Source: CAWCXF01 sp963799455
Lineage (GTDB): Bacteria; Pseudomonadota; Alphaproteobacteria; Rhodobacterales; Rhodobacteraceae
NCBI GenBank assembly: GCA_963799455.1
Contig: CAWCXF010000007.1
Location: forward strand, 1,677,514 to 1,741,513
Direction of reading: 5' to 3'
DNA: 64,000 bases
Shown here: one piece after another, positions 28,556 through 37,984 of the stretch
Layout of the letters: every line of letters starts with the position of its first letter
Position numbering within the stretch: position 1 is the stretch's first letter
Position numbers and translations under genes: made by a program
Notes under the pieces: generated by a model
What the model saw: the letters and a program-made list of their open reading frames with translations, nothing else
Databases searched by the model: none
What the model was told of the DNA's origin: nothing

Positions 28556-28575
28556 GGGCCTCGACGAGGCGCCCC
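28555..28575 (+). terminator. Hairpin at the end of the glgX-gap-glgP operon
   Basis: ggggcctc-gac-gaggcgcccc-type stem: eight pairs with one bulged base, starting in the glgP stop codon. No T-run follows, as is usual in this G+C-rich genome. No other terminator signal is seen before the convergent cfa gene. Confidence 0.4.
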
Positions 28576-28576
28576 G

Positions 28577-29002
28577 GCATCGCCCTCGCGGCCGAGCCGG
28601 CGCGCGACGCGCTCCGGGGCCACCGGCGGCGGGATCGCCTTCGCGGTCCTCCCTACACCGGCCGCGATGGGCCGATCGCGCCGGGCGCCGCCCTCGTCGT
28701 CCTCGGCGGCGGCGAGCGGGAGGCCCGGCTCCCCCGAGCGGCCGGTCGGGGGGTCACGAGCCTCGGCGCGCCGCCCCCCGCCTTCTCGCCGCGGATCGGC
28801 GCGGGCTCCGCGGCTCACCGCCCCGGCGCCCGCGACCCTCGCCGGACGGAGGATCGACGCCCGCGTCGGGACGCCGTGCGCAGGGCCCTCCCGGCTCTCG
28901 CGCGCCCCGCGGGCTGGCTGGCGTCGGCGCGGCCCGGCCGGCTCGCTTCGGATCGCGCGCGGCCCTCCTCGCGGCCCGTCGCCACCGACCCGGTGCGCCC
29001 GC
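28577..29002. other. Intergenic stretch between convergent glgP and cfa, no gene seen
   Basis: About 425 bases with very high G+C and only Arg/Pro/Ser-rich random frames in all readings I checked. I see no conserved motif, repeat or RNA-like structure apart from the glgP hairpin. Confidence 0.5.
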
Positions 29003-30328
29003 TCATCGCCGGGCGCCCCGTCGCCGGACGGCGCGCGCCGCGACGGGCTCGGCGGCGCCGGCGAAGGCCGCCGCATCCGCGGCCGGCTCGGGCACCCGCC
29101 CGGCGGTCGCGGCGGCAGGCGAGCGCGGCACCGGCGGCGCCAGGTAGTCGCGGGTGAGCGGGACGGCCTCCTGGCGGCGGGCGATCTGGACCTGGAAGAC
29201 CACATGGCCGCCGGTGCGGAACGCCACCTCGCTGCCCGCCAGGTAGAAGCGCCACATCCGGCAGAAGCGCTCGTCGTAGAGGTCGCGCACCGCGTCGAGA
29301 TTGGCCTCGAAGCGCGTGCGCCAGGCCGCCAGCGTCTGCGCGTAGTGCAGCCGCAGCACCTCGACGTCGGTGACGACGAGCCCCGCGGCCTCCACCGCGG
29401 CGAGCATCTCCGAGAGCGCCGGGGCGTAGCCGCCGGGGAAGATGTGCTTGGCGATCCAGGGGTTGGTCGCCCCCGGCCCGGCCGGGCGGCCGATCGTGTG
29501 GAGGAGTGCCACGCCGTCCTCGGCCAGCCGGTCGCGCAGCGTGGCGAAGAACGCGGCGTGGTGCGGAACCCCCACATGCTCGAACATGCCCACCGACACG
29601 ATGCGGTCGAAGACGCCCTCGACCTGCCGGTAGTCCTGCAAGGAGAACCGCGCCGCGGCGGCGAGCCCCGCGGAGCCCGCGCGACGCTGCGCGACCCCGT
29701 GCTGCTCGCGCGAGAGGGTGACGCCCGTCACCTGCGCCCCGTGCTCGCGCGCGAGATGGAGCGCGAGCCCGCCCCAGCCGCAGCCGATGTCGAGCACCCG
29801 CTGGCCCGGCTCGATCAGCAGCTTGGCGGCGATCAGCGCTTTCTTCTGGGCCTGCGCGGTCTCCAGGCTGTCGTCGGGATGGCGGAAGTAGGCGCAGGAA
29901 TACTGCCGGTCGGCGTCGAGGAAGAGCGCGTAGAGCCCGTCCGACAGGTCGTAGTGATGCGCCGCGTTGCGCCGCGCCCGCCCGACCGGGTTCGCCTGCG
30001 CCAGCACCCGCATCGCGCGCCGCAGCCGCGCGAGCCCCGCGTGATGCCGGGCCATCGGCCGCTCGGCCCGGTTGCGCTCCAGAAGTTCGATCAGGCCGTA
30101 GATGTCGTCGCCTTCGACCTCGAGCCCGCCGTCCGTGTAGGCCTCGCCGAGGAACAGCTCGGGATCGCTCATCAGCCGCCGCACGACGGCGCCCGAGCGC
30201 AGCCGCACGGTCACCGGCGTCGCCGAGGGCTCGCCAAAGCGCGCCGCGGTCCCGTCGGGAAAGATCACGACCAGGGCGCCGCGGCGGATCAGCCGGGCGA
30301 GAAAGCGCGAGAGAAGTCTGGCCCACAT
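29003..30328 (-). CDS. cfa: Cyclopropane-fatty-acyl-phospholipid synthase
   Basis: A 441-residue SAM-dependent enzyme that adds a methylene bridge to unsaturated acyl chains in the membrane. The N-terminal domain (FPDGTAARFGEPSATPVTVR, FLGEAYTDGGLEVEGDDIYG) is typical. The SAM site is VLDIGCGWGGLALHLA, NAAHHYDLSDGLYALFLD precedes it, and QYSCAYFRHPDDSLETAQ follows the family pattern. IVSVGMFEHVGVPH and the C-terminal RMWRFYLAGSEVAFRTGGHV are conserved. A GGAGGAAG ribosome site precedes the ATG. The last 50 residues are an Ala/Pro/Arg-rich tail without family similarity. Cyclopropanation usually protects membranes against acid and other stress. Confidence 0.92.
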   Translation of the reverse strand: MWARLLSRFLARLIRRGALVVIFPDGTAARFGEPSATPVTVRLRSGAVVRRLMSDPELFLGEAYTDGGLEVEGDDIYGLIELLERNRAERPMARHHAGLARLRRAMRVLAQANPVGRARRNAAHHYDLSDGLYALFLDADRQYSCAYFRHPDDSLETAQAQKKALIAAKLLIEPGQRVLDIGCGWGGLALHLAREHGAQVTGVTLSREQHGVAQRRAGSAGLAAAARFSLQDYRQVEGVFDRIVSVGMFEHVGVPHHAAFFATLRDRLAEDGVALLHTIGRPAGPGATNPWIAKHIFPGGYAPALSEMLAAVEAAGLVVTDVEVLRLHYAQTLAAWRTRFEANLDAVRDLYDERFCRMWRFYLAGSEVAFRTGGHVVFQVQIARRQEAVPLTRDYLAPPVPRSPAAATAGRVPEPAADAAAFAGAAEPVAARAVRRRGARR

Positions 30329-30506
30329 GAGGCTTCCTCCAGATCAGGCAGTCGAGGCGCGTTGACGGAGCCCGCGGCGGGTTGCGCCGGAACCCGGTCC
30401 CGACCCGACCTTTCGGCTGCGGTCGGGCTCACAGACGGCGGGAGGGGCGGACCGTTACAGGCGGCCTCGGGCGGCCGTGCCCGGCGCGGACGCTGCCCGT
30501 CGCCGC

Positions 30507-30803
30507 CTATCCGGAGACGGCCAGCCAGAAGGCCGCGGCGACGATCACCGCGCCGCTGCCGATCACGCTCAGGGCCAGCACGAGCGACAGCCCGCGCGGC
30601 GCGGCGCTCAGGCGCAGGCCGCCGAGGCCGAGCCCGCCGAACACCGCGAGGGCGAGGAGGCCCATCGACAGCCAGGCGTGGCCGAGCGTCTCCTCGGCCC
30701 ATTCCTCGAACGCCGGGACGGCCGCCTTGAGGGCGAAGATCAGCGCCGTCAGCACGACGGCGATGGCGAGCGCGTCGCCGAAGGCGTGGGTTCTGCGATC
30801 CAT
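30507..30803 (-). CDS. Small membrane protein, three helices (98 aa)
   Basis: A 98-residue protein beginning MDRRTHAFGD with helices AIAVVLTALIFALKAAV, WLSMGLLALAVFGGLGLGGL and LSVIGSGAVIVAAAFWLAVS. AGGAGG precedes the ATG by 6 nt. It is the last of four close genes (30,507-31,890) coding for small, mostly membrane proteins. No family recognised. The set could form a membrane complex, but nothing in the sequence names its substrate. Confidence 0.75.
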   Translation of the reverse strand: MDRRTHAFGDALAIAVVLTALIFALKAAVPAFEEWAEETLGHAWLSMGLLALAVFGGLGLGGLRLSAAPRGLSLVLALSVIGSGAVIVAAAFWLAVSG

Positions 30804-30812
30804 CGGATCCTC

Positions 30813-31307
30813 CTAGTTCTGCGCGGCGCGCATGTCGGCCCGATCGGGGAGCATGTTGACCGCGCCGACATGCACCGACTGCGCCAGCACCGAGCCCGCG
30901 CCCTCCATGGCCAGCGTGTTCAGCACGATCAGCGCCGCCACGGTCAGCACGGGGAGCCGCACGGCCCGGATCCGCCCCGGATCGGTGCCGAAGGTGAGGA
31001 TGGGCAGGTAGAGCGCCAGGAGCAGGATGAGCACGAACAGGTGCTCCTTCATCTCCATGGTGGTGCCGCCCGCGATGACCCAGGAGCCCATCTCCATGAC
31101 CTCGCGGTCGGACTCGTAGAACGCGGCGTCCCACAGGCCGCCCGAGAGCCAGGCGAGGGAGAAGGCTGCGGCGACCCACAGGCTCGCGATCCGCATCCGG
31201 CGCAGGCGGGCCTCCTCGGAGCCCAGCGCCTCGACGAAGACCCACACCGCCCCGAGCATCCCCAGCACGCCGAGGGTGGGGTGGATGAAGAGCAGGACTT
31301 CCCTCAC
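30813..31307 (-). CDS. Polytopic membrane protein of unknown function (164 aa)
   Basis: A 164-residue protein with four predicted helices: LLFIHPTLGVLGMLGAVWVF, IASLWVAAAFSLAWLSGGLW, HLFVLILLLALYLPILTFGT and LPVLTVAALIVLNTLAMEGA. The His in the first helix and the MEMKEHLF segment could bind a metal or haem, but this is speculative. Start is GTG at 31307: it overlaps the stop of the Cys-rich ORF as GTGA and has an AAGGAG ribosome site. Neighbours on both sides are also small and in the same direction. Confidence 0.8.
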   Translation of the reverse strand: MREVLLFIHPTLGVLGMLGAVWVFVEALGSEEARLRRMRIASLWVAAAFSLAWLSGGLWDAAFYESDREVMEMGSWVIAGGTTMEMKEHLFVLILLLALYLPILTFGTDPGRIRAVRLPVLTVAALIVLNTLAMEGAGSVLAQSVHVGAVNMLPDRADMRAAQN

Positions 31308-31579
31308 GACGCGGCTCCTTCGAAACGGTGGGACGCCGGGGACGGCGTGCGGCCCCGGCCGATGGACGCGACGGCCCGGGCCGTGCCGGGCGGGCCCGCA
31401 GGATGGGCTTCGAGTGGATCCGCGCCGGTCGCGCCCTCTCCGGCCCGGCGTTCGCACCCGACGCAGCCGCAGCCGGCGCGATCGCCGCCGCGCTCGCCCT
31501 GGCCGGGCCCCGCCCCGGCCAGGGCGACGGGCGCGTCGCGCGGCGGACCGGGCTGCGGGCGCGGCGACATCGCGGTCAT
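31304..31579 (-). CDS. Small Cys-containing hypothetical protein linked by double stop/start overlaps (91 aa)
   Basis: A 91-residue Gly/Ala/Arg-rich ORF with a GCGCVGCERR cluster. Composition alone would not justify calling it. The ATG at 31579 overlaps the DUF5676 stop (ATGA), and its own stop overlaps the next GTG (GTGA), so it exactly fills the gap between two good genes. That arrangement argues for translation. It could instead be a fortuitous frame, since GTGA overlaps are common here. No family recognised. Confidence 0.45.
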   Translation of the reverse strand: MTAMSPRPQPGPPRDAPVALAGAGPGQGERGGDRAGCGCVGCERRAGEGATGADPLEAHPAGPPGTARAVASIGRGRTPSPASHRFEGAAS

Positions 31580-31890
31580 CGGCCCCACCGCGCCGCGAAG
31601 AGGTTGAAGAGGGGCGCGAAGATCAGCGCCACGTACCAGCCATAGGCGAAGCTCTCCGCCAGGCCGAGCAGGACGCTCGGTCCGTCGAGCCAGGTGACGC
31701 CGGGCAGCAGGTCGATCCAGGCCCGGAACATCGTCGCCCCGGGGAAGATCAGCCCGAAGGCGACGCAGAGCGCGAAGCTGAACACCAGGAACAGGCCGAG
31801 GCTCATGCCCAGGGCCACGACCGGGACGCGCGGCGCCGGCGCCGCGACGCCGGGCGGATGACGGAGATCGAGATCGATCGTCTTGGCCAT
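31576..31890 (-). CDS. DUF5676-like small membrane protein
   Basis: A 104-residue protein with two helices, VVALGMSLGLFLVFSFALCVAF and LGLAESFAYGWYVALIFAPLFNLFA, separated by a loop containing FRAWIDLLPGV. This matches the general pattern of DUF5676 proteins (an N-terminal helix starting ALG.SLG, a glycine/aromatic second helix ending LYN.F/LFN.F). An AAGGAG ribosome site lies about 10 nt upstream. First gene of the small-protein operon. Function unknown. Confidence 0.75.
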   Translation of the reverse strand: MAKTIDLDLRHPPGVAAPAPRVPVVALGMSLGLFLVFSFALCVAFGLIFPGATMFRAWIDLLPGVTWLDGPSVLLGLAESFAYGWYVALIFAPLFNLFAARWGR

Positions 31891-32142
31891 GAGAGGGCTC
31901 TCCTTCCCTTCGGTTCCGGCCGCCCGGGCGCCGCCGATCGCGCCGAGGCGAGGTCGATGCGCCCCCGTGCCGCGATGCCCGTCCCGATGCCCCCGTGGGG
32001 GGCCTCGGCGCGCCTCGGGTCGCGGTTGCCGCGATCGCCGATGATCAAGGACGCGGATCGCCCCGCCTGCTTACGACCGCCCCCCGCGAGGCGCGGCGCG
32101 CCGCGCTTGCGGGCGATGCCCGATGGACGGTAGACGCGGCCG

Positions 32143-33340
32143 ATGAGCCCCGAAGGCCGCCAGCCGGGAGCGCCCGGCCGCGCCCCTCCTCGGACGGGGC
32201 GCGGCGAGCAGGCGCGGGAGCGGGCCGCCGGCGTGCCGGCGCCGCACGAGGGCCCGGAGGCGTTCGGGCTCTTCGTCGAGGGCGACGCGCTCTACGACGC
32301 GATGATCGCGTCGATCGAGGGCGCCCTGAGCCACGTCCGCATGGAAGTCCTACATCTTCGCCGCCGACGAGGTCGGCGCGCGCTTCGCCGCCGCGCTCGC
32401 GGCCAGGGCCCGCGCCGGGCTCGACGTGCGGTTGCAGCTCGACGCCTTCGGCGCCGGGCAGCGTGGGGTCCGGGCCCTCGAGCGCGACCTCCTGCGCAGC
32501 GGCGTCCGGTTCCGCTGGTTCCACCCGTTCCGACCGCTCCGCCCGCTGCGCTACCTTCAACGCGACCATCGCAAGCTGCTCGTGGTCGATGGCCGCGAGG
32601 CCTTCCTCGGCGGGTTCAACATCCGCCGGCTGAACTCGCGCCGGCTCCACGGCGAGACCCGCCAGCGCGACACGCATGTCCGCGTCGCCGGGCCGCTCGC
32701 CGCGCTCGCCGCGGGGCATTTCGATCGGCTCTGGGCGGAGGCCCGCCCGATCCCGGCCGAGGCCATCCCCGAGGACGCCGCCGAGGTGGAGGGCATCGAC
32801 GCGCTGCTGGTGGCGAGCCACTCGCGGCGCTGCGGCCTCCGGCTCGCCTGCCTGCACGCCGGGCTGATCGCCTCCGCGCGGGCCCAGGTCTATCTGACCT
32901 CGCCCTATTTCGGACCGGGGACGGTGGTCGACGCGGCGCTGCGCGCCGCCGGCCGGCGCGGGCTCGACGTGCGCTTGCTGGTGCCCCGCCGGAGCGATCC
33001 GCTGGTGGCGGGCTGGGCGACGCGCGCCGCCTACGCGCCGCTGCTGGCGGCGGGCGTGCGGGTCTACGAGTATCTGCCGCGCCCGCTGCACGCCAAGACC
33101 TCGGCCATCGACGGGGCCTGGTCGGTCGTGGGCTCGGCGAACCTCGACCACCGCAGCCTGTTCGTCAACCAGGAGTTGGTGCTGGTCGCGCGCGACGCGG
33201 GCCTGGCCGGCGCGCTGCGCGACCAGTATCTGCGCGACCTCGACGACGCCGCGGAGGTGACCCTGCCCGCCTGGCGCCGCCGCGGCGGGTGGGAGCGCGG
33301 CCTCGAGGCCGTCGGCTGGGCCGCCCGGCGGCTGCTGTGA
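32143..33340 (+). pseudogene. Cardiolipin synthase / phospholipase D-family protein with one frameshift
   Basis: Two frames together give a standard protein of about 400 residues. Residues up to DAMIASIEGALSHVRME come from the frame starting at 32,143. The next residues, SYIFAADEVGARFAAALAAR, lie one base away and continue as RLQLDAFGAGQRG to the stop. An extra A near 32,345 (atggaagtcctac) explains the shift. Both HKD motifs are intact: HRKLLVVDGREAFLGGFN and LHAKTSAIDGAWSVVGSANL. Such enzymes join two phosphatidylglycerols or transfer phosphatidyl groups. With everything else conserved, a sequencing error or a very recent mutation is likeliest. Confidence 0.82.
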
Positions 33341-33372
33341 GCGCGCCGCCGCCGGGCTTCTGGGGCCGGCCC

Positions 33373-34221
33373 TCAGGGCTGGTCCACGACGCCCGCCCAA
33401 TACTGGTCGAGGGCGCCGGCCCAGGCCTCGCCGGAGCGGTCCGCGAAGCTGCGCCGCTCCACCTTGGGCGCCGCCTCGAAGGCGTCGGGCGAGGTGTTGA
33501 GCACGAAGATCTCGTGATCGTCCGTGGCGCGCAGGTCGGCCCAGCGCACCGCGGTCAGATCCTCGCCCATCCCCAGGAATCCGCCGCGCGAGGCCAGCAC
33601 GTAGGCGATCGTCTGGCGCTGCGGGTCGAGCACCACGTCCTCGATCTCGCCCAGCTTCTCGTCCTCGGGGGAGCGGATGTCCGCGCCGATGACCACGTCC
33701 GCGCGCATCAGCCGGTCCATTCCGCTCACCGGCTCCGCGCGCGCCAGATGGGCGCGCCGCCACGTCTGCCTCGCCTCCGGGTCGTCGTTCTCGATGCCGA
33801 CCAGCTCGTCGTGCTCCTGGTAGATCTGACGCATCGAGACGAGCACCATCTGGCAGGCCTCCTCGTCGCCCTTGATCGCATAGACCTGGGCCGCGTCGCG
33901 CAGCGACTGCATCTGCTCGCGCGGCGTGCCGAGCCCGCCGTAGATGGTGCCGTAGCCGGCGTAGCCCCCGGCGTATCCGCCCGGCGCGAGCACTCCGAAG
34001 CCGGCGTTCGCGAGCTCCTCCTCGAACGCCCGCAGATCCTCCTGGCACTGCTGGGCCACCTGTCCCTCCGGAGCCTGCCCTTCCTCGGCCTGCCCTTCCT
34101 GGGCCTGCCCTGCCGGCAGCGTCTCCAGATCCGCCGCGCGGACGGCCGAGGGGGCGGCCGAGGCCGCGAGGATCAGCGTCGGGACGAGCAGCCTCGGGGC
34201 GAGTAGGCGTGATATCCGCAT
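33373..34221 (-). CDS. Secreted PRC-barrel domain protein
   Basis: A 282-residue exported protein. Residues 1-29 are a signal peptide ending SAVRAAD. A short repeat series follows (EGQAEEGQAPEGQ), then a helical region with QQCQEDLRAFEEELANAGFG and a Gly/Tyr stretch (GGYAGGYAGYGTIYGG). The C-terminal PRC barrel reads RADVVIGADIRSPEDEKLGE, IEDVVLDPQRQTIAYVLASR and MGEDLTAVRWADL. PRC-barrel proteins of this type are common envelope proteins in alphaproteobacteria without a known role. AAGGAG precedes the ATG. Divergent from the UbiB-like kinase gene. Confidence 0.82.
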   Translation of the reverse strand: MRISRLLAPRLLVPTLILAASAAPSAVRAADLETLPAGQAQEGQAEEGQAPEGQVAQQCQEDLRAFEEELANAGFGVLAPGGYAGGYAGYGTIYGGLGTPREQMQSLRDAAQVYAIKGDEEACQMVLVSMRQIYQEHDELVGIENDDPEARQTWRRAHLARAEPVSGMDRLMRADVVIGADIRSPEDEKLGEIEDVVLDPQRQTIAYVLASRGGFLGMGEDLTAVRWADLRATDDHEIFVLNTSPDAFEAAPKVERRSFADRSGEAWAGALDQYWAGVVDQP

Positions 34222-34333
34222 GGGGGTCTCCTTGCATCCGCGAGGTCCGCCCCTCCCGCGGCCGGTCCGTTGCTGCCAAGGACGCCGCTGAGGGGACGGA
34301 GACGATCCGGCTACAGACGATCCCGGGGCCGAG

Positions 34334-34389
34334 GCCTTACACCTGCGGCCTCCTCGTCGGCGCGGCCGCCGTCCGAGGCGGTGTAAGGC
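34334..34389. promoter_or_regulatory. Widely spaced 10-bp inverted repeat in the divergent promoter region
   Basis: gccttacacc (34,334-34,343) and ggtgtaaggc (34,380-34,389) are perfect inverted copies 36 bp apart in the 360-bp gap between the PRC-barrel and UbiB-like genes. It could be a paired operator or form a cruciform; no coding potential is seen in the gap. Confidence 0.4.
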
Positions 34390-34581
34390 GCGCGCGCGCG
34401 CCGCGTCCCTCGAGGGCTCGCCGCCTTCCCGAGGGGGTGGCGCGAGGACGAGGGGGCGGGGGGCGGATCGGGTGAAGGTCGCGGTCGTCGCGGGGCGCGC
34501 TGGGCCTGGGCGCCGCCAGGGTGCGGACGCCGGCGCGCGGGGAGGACATCGCATGAGGACCGCTCGGCGAGCCACGCCCGC

Positions 34582-36177
34582 ATGATCGGCGGCCGGCTGC
34601 TGCGGATCGGCGCCGGGGTCGCGGGCCTGCTGGGCCTGGCGGCGGTCGAGCGCCTGCGCGGGACACCCCCGGAGTCGTCGCAGATGCCGCGCCGGCTCCG
34701 CACGACGCTCGAGCGGCTCGGGCCCACCTTCGTGAAGCTCGGCCAGACCCTCAGCCTGCGCCGCGACCTGCTGCCCGACGCCTGGCTCGCCGAGCTGCGC
34801 CGGCTGCAAGACCATGTGGCGCCCTTCCCGGGCGCGCAGGCGCGGCGCGAGGTCGAGACGGCCTTCGCACGCCCCGTGGAGCGGATCTTCGCCACGTTCG
34901 AGGCCGAGCCGATGGCGGCGGCCTCGATCGCCCAGGTGCATCGGGCCCGCCTCGCGGACGGGCGCGCCGTCGTCGTCAAGATCCGCCGGCCCGGCATCCG
35001 CGCCCAGATCGACCGCGACATGCGCACGCTCCTCGGCGTCGGCCGCCTGGTCCTGGTCCTGGCGCCGCGCCTGCGACGCTTCCAGCCGCTGCGCATCGTC
35101 GAGGAGATCTGGGCCACCCTGCGCAAGGAGGTCGACTTCCGCCAGGAGGCGCGCTCCATCCGCCGCTTCCGCACCGCCTTCCGCCCGTGGCCGGCGCTCA
35201 ACGTTCCGGACGTGATCGACGACCTCTACACCGAGGCCGTGCTCGTGCAGGAGATGAGCGGCGGCCTGGGCATCGGCGACCCCTCGGTGGACGGGCCGCA
35301 GCTCGCGCAGACCCTGGTCGACGCCTATCTCCACCAGTTCCTCGTCCTCGGCCTGTTCCACGGCGATCCCCATCCGGGCAATCTGTTCGTCATGGCCGAC
35401 GGGCGGCTCTGCCTGCACGATTTCGGCCTGGTCGGCTATCTCGACCGCCGCACCCGCCGCTCGCTGGCGCTCTACCTGCAGGCCTTCGCGCAACAGGATG
35501 CCGCCTGGATGCTCGACGCGGCCATCGATCTGGGCCTGCTCGGCGGCCCGATCGACCGTCCCGCCTTCATCCGCGGCATCGAGGAGATCCTCGCCGACTA
35601 CGCCGCGCTGCCGCTCAAGGACTGGTCGCTCGCCGACGCCGTGCTGCGCGTGGCGCGGCTGGGCTCGGGCGGGAATTTCGTCGTGCCCTACAACCTCGTC
35701 GTGCTCATGCGGGCGCTGTTCCTGGTCGAGAACGCGCTGCGGACGCTCGACCCGGAGTTCAAGGTGCTGGACGCGTTGCTGACGCGGGGTGGCGCGATGA
35801 TGGAGGATGTCCTGCACGGCGACGCGGCCGCCGCCGCGCTCACCCGGCTGAAGACCGAGGCCGCCCTGACCGTCCAGGATCTGCCGGGGCTGGTCGCGGC
35901 CTGGCTGCACAGCGCCCGGCGCGAGGGCGGGCCGGCCTTCGCGGCGCGGCGCCAGGGCCCGGAGGGCCCGGAGGCGCAGCTCGCGCGGGCCGGCGACCGC
36001 CCGGCCCTGGCCATCCTCGCGTCGGGCCTCTACCTGGCGGCCTCGCTGCTGATGCTGGGCGGCGCCGGGCCGCGCGTGCTCGGGGACTGGCCCCTCCTCG
36101 CGCTGGTCGGCTACGCGCTCGCGCTCTGGCTGTCGGTCCGGCTGCTGCGGGCGGTGGCCCGCTCGGGGCGGCCGTAG
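34582..36177 (+). CDS. ABC1/AarF/UbiB-family atypical kinase
   Basis: A 531-residue protein. The UbiB-family KxGQ motif is TFVKLGQTLSLRRDLLPDAW, the Ala-rich loop is AAASIAQVHRARLADGR followed by VVVKIRRPGI, the catalytic loop is LGLFHGDPHPGNLFVMADG and the metal site is CLHDFGLVGYL. Two C-terminal membrane helices are present (LAILASGLYLAASLLMLGG and LLALVGYALALWLSVRLL). Family members support ubiquinone biosynthesis, mainly through ATPase activity. Since quinone genes are absent here, this may be an accessory paralogue. Start is the first ATG before a hydrophobic N-terminus. Confidence 0.9.
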   Translation: MIGGRLLRIGAGVAGLLGLAAVERLRGTPPESSQMPRRLRTTLERLGPTFVKLGQTLSLRRDLLPDAWLAELRRLQDHVAPFPGAQARREVETAFARPVERIFATFEAEPMAAASIAQVHRARLADGRAVVVKIRRPGIRAQIDRDMRTLLGVGRLVLVLAPRLRRFQPLRIVEEIWATLRKEVDFRQEARSIRRFRTAFRPWPALNVPDVIDDLYTEAVLVQEMSGGLGIGDPSVDGPQLAQTLVDAYLHQFLVLGLFHGDPHPGNLFVMADGRLCLHDFGLVGYLDRRTRRSLALYLQAFAQQDAAWMLDAAIDLGLLGGPIDRPAFIRGIEEILADYAALPLKDWSLADAVLRVARLGSGGNFVVPYNLVVLMRALFLVENALRTLDPEFKVLDALLTRGGAMMEDVLHGDAAAAALTRLKTEAALTVQDLPGLVAAWLHSARREGGPAFAARRQGPEGPEAQLARAGDRPALAILASGLYLAASLLMLGGAGPRVLGDWPLLALVGYALALWLSVRLLRAVARSGRP

Positions 36178-36289
36178 CCATGCCCGCGCGCCATCCGTGG
36201 GGGCCGTCGGCCGGACGCCGTGCGCCCCGGGCGGGCGCCCCTTCGGCCGCGGGCCGGGCGGGCAGGCGCGATCGCCGGGCTCGTCCCGT

Positions 36290-36345
36290 GCCGAATGTCC
36301 CGTGCCGAATGTCTTGGGCCGAATGTCTTGGGCCGAATGTCTTGG
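36290..36345. repeat. Four-copy 14-bp tandem repeat upstream of the sugar-phosphatase fusion
   Basis: gccgaatgtcttgg in three exact copies (36,304-36,345) after one variant ending cccgt. It lies 80 bp before the ATG of the HAD-OtsB gene; a TATAAC (36,384-36,389) between them is a plausible -10 box. The array could be a binding site series or a slippage product. Confidence 0.75.
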
Positions 36346-36424
36346 GCCGGGGGTCGGTGTAATGGGGGCGAGGCGGCCGCGCCTATAACCCGAAGCGGCG
36401 ACGCGCATAGGAGGCCGAGGGGCG

Positions 36425-37980
<1,556 letters not shown>

Positions 37981-37984
<4 letters not shown>

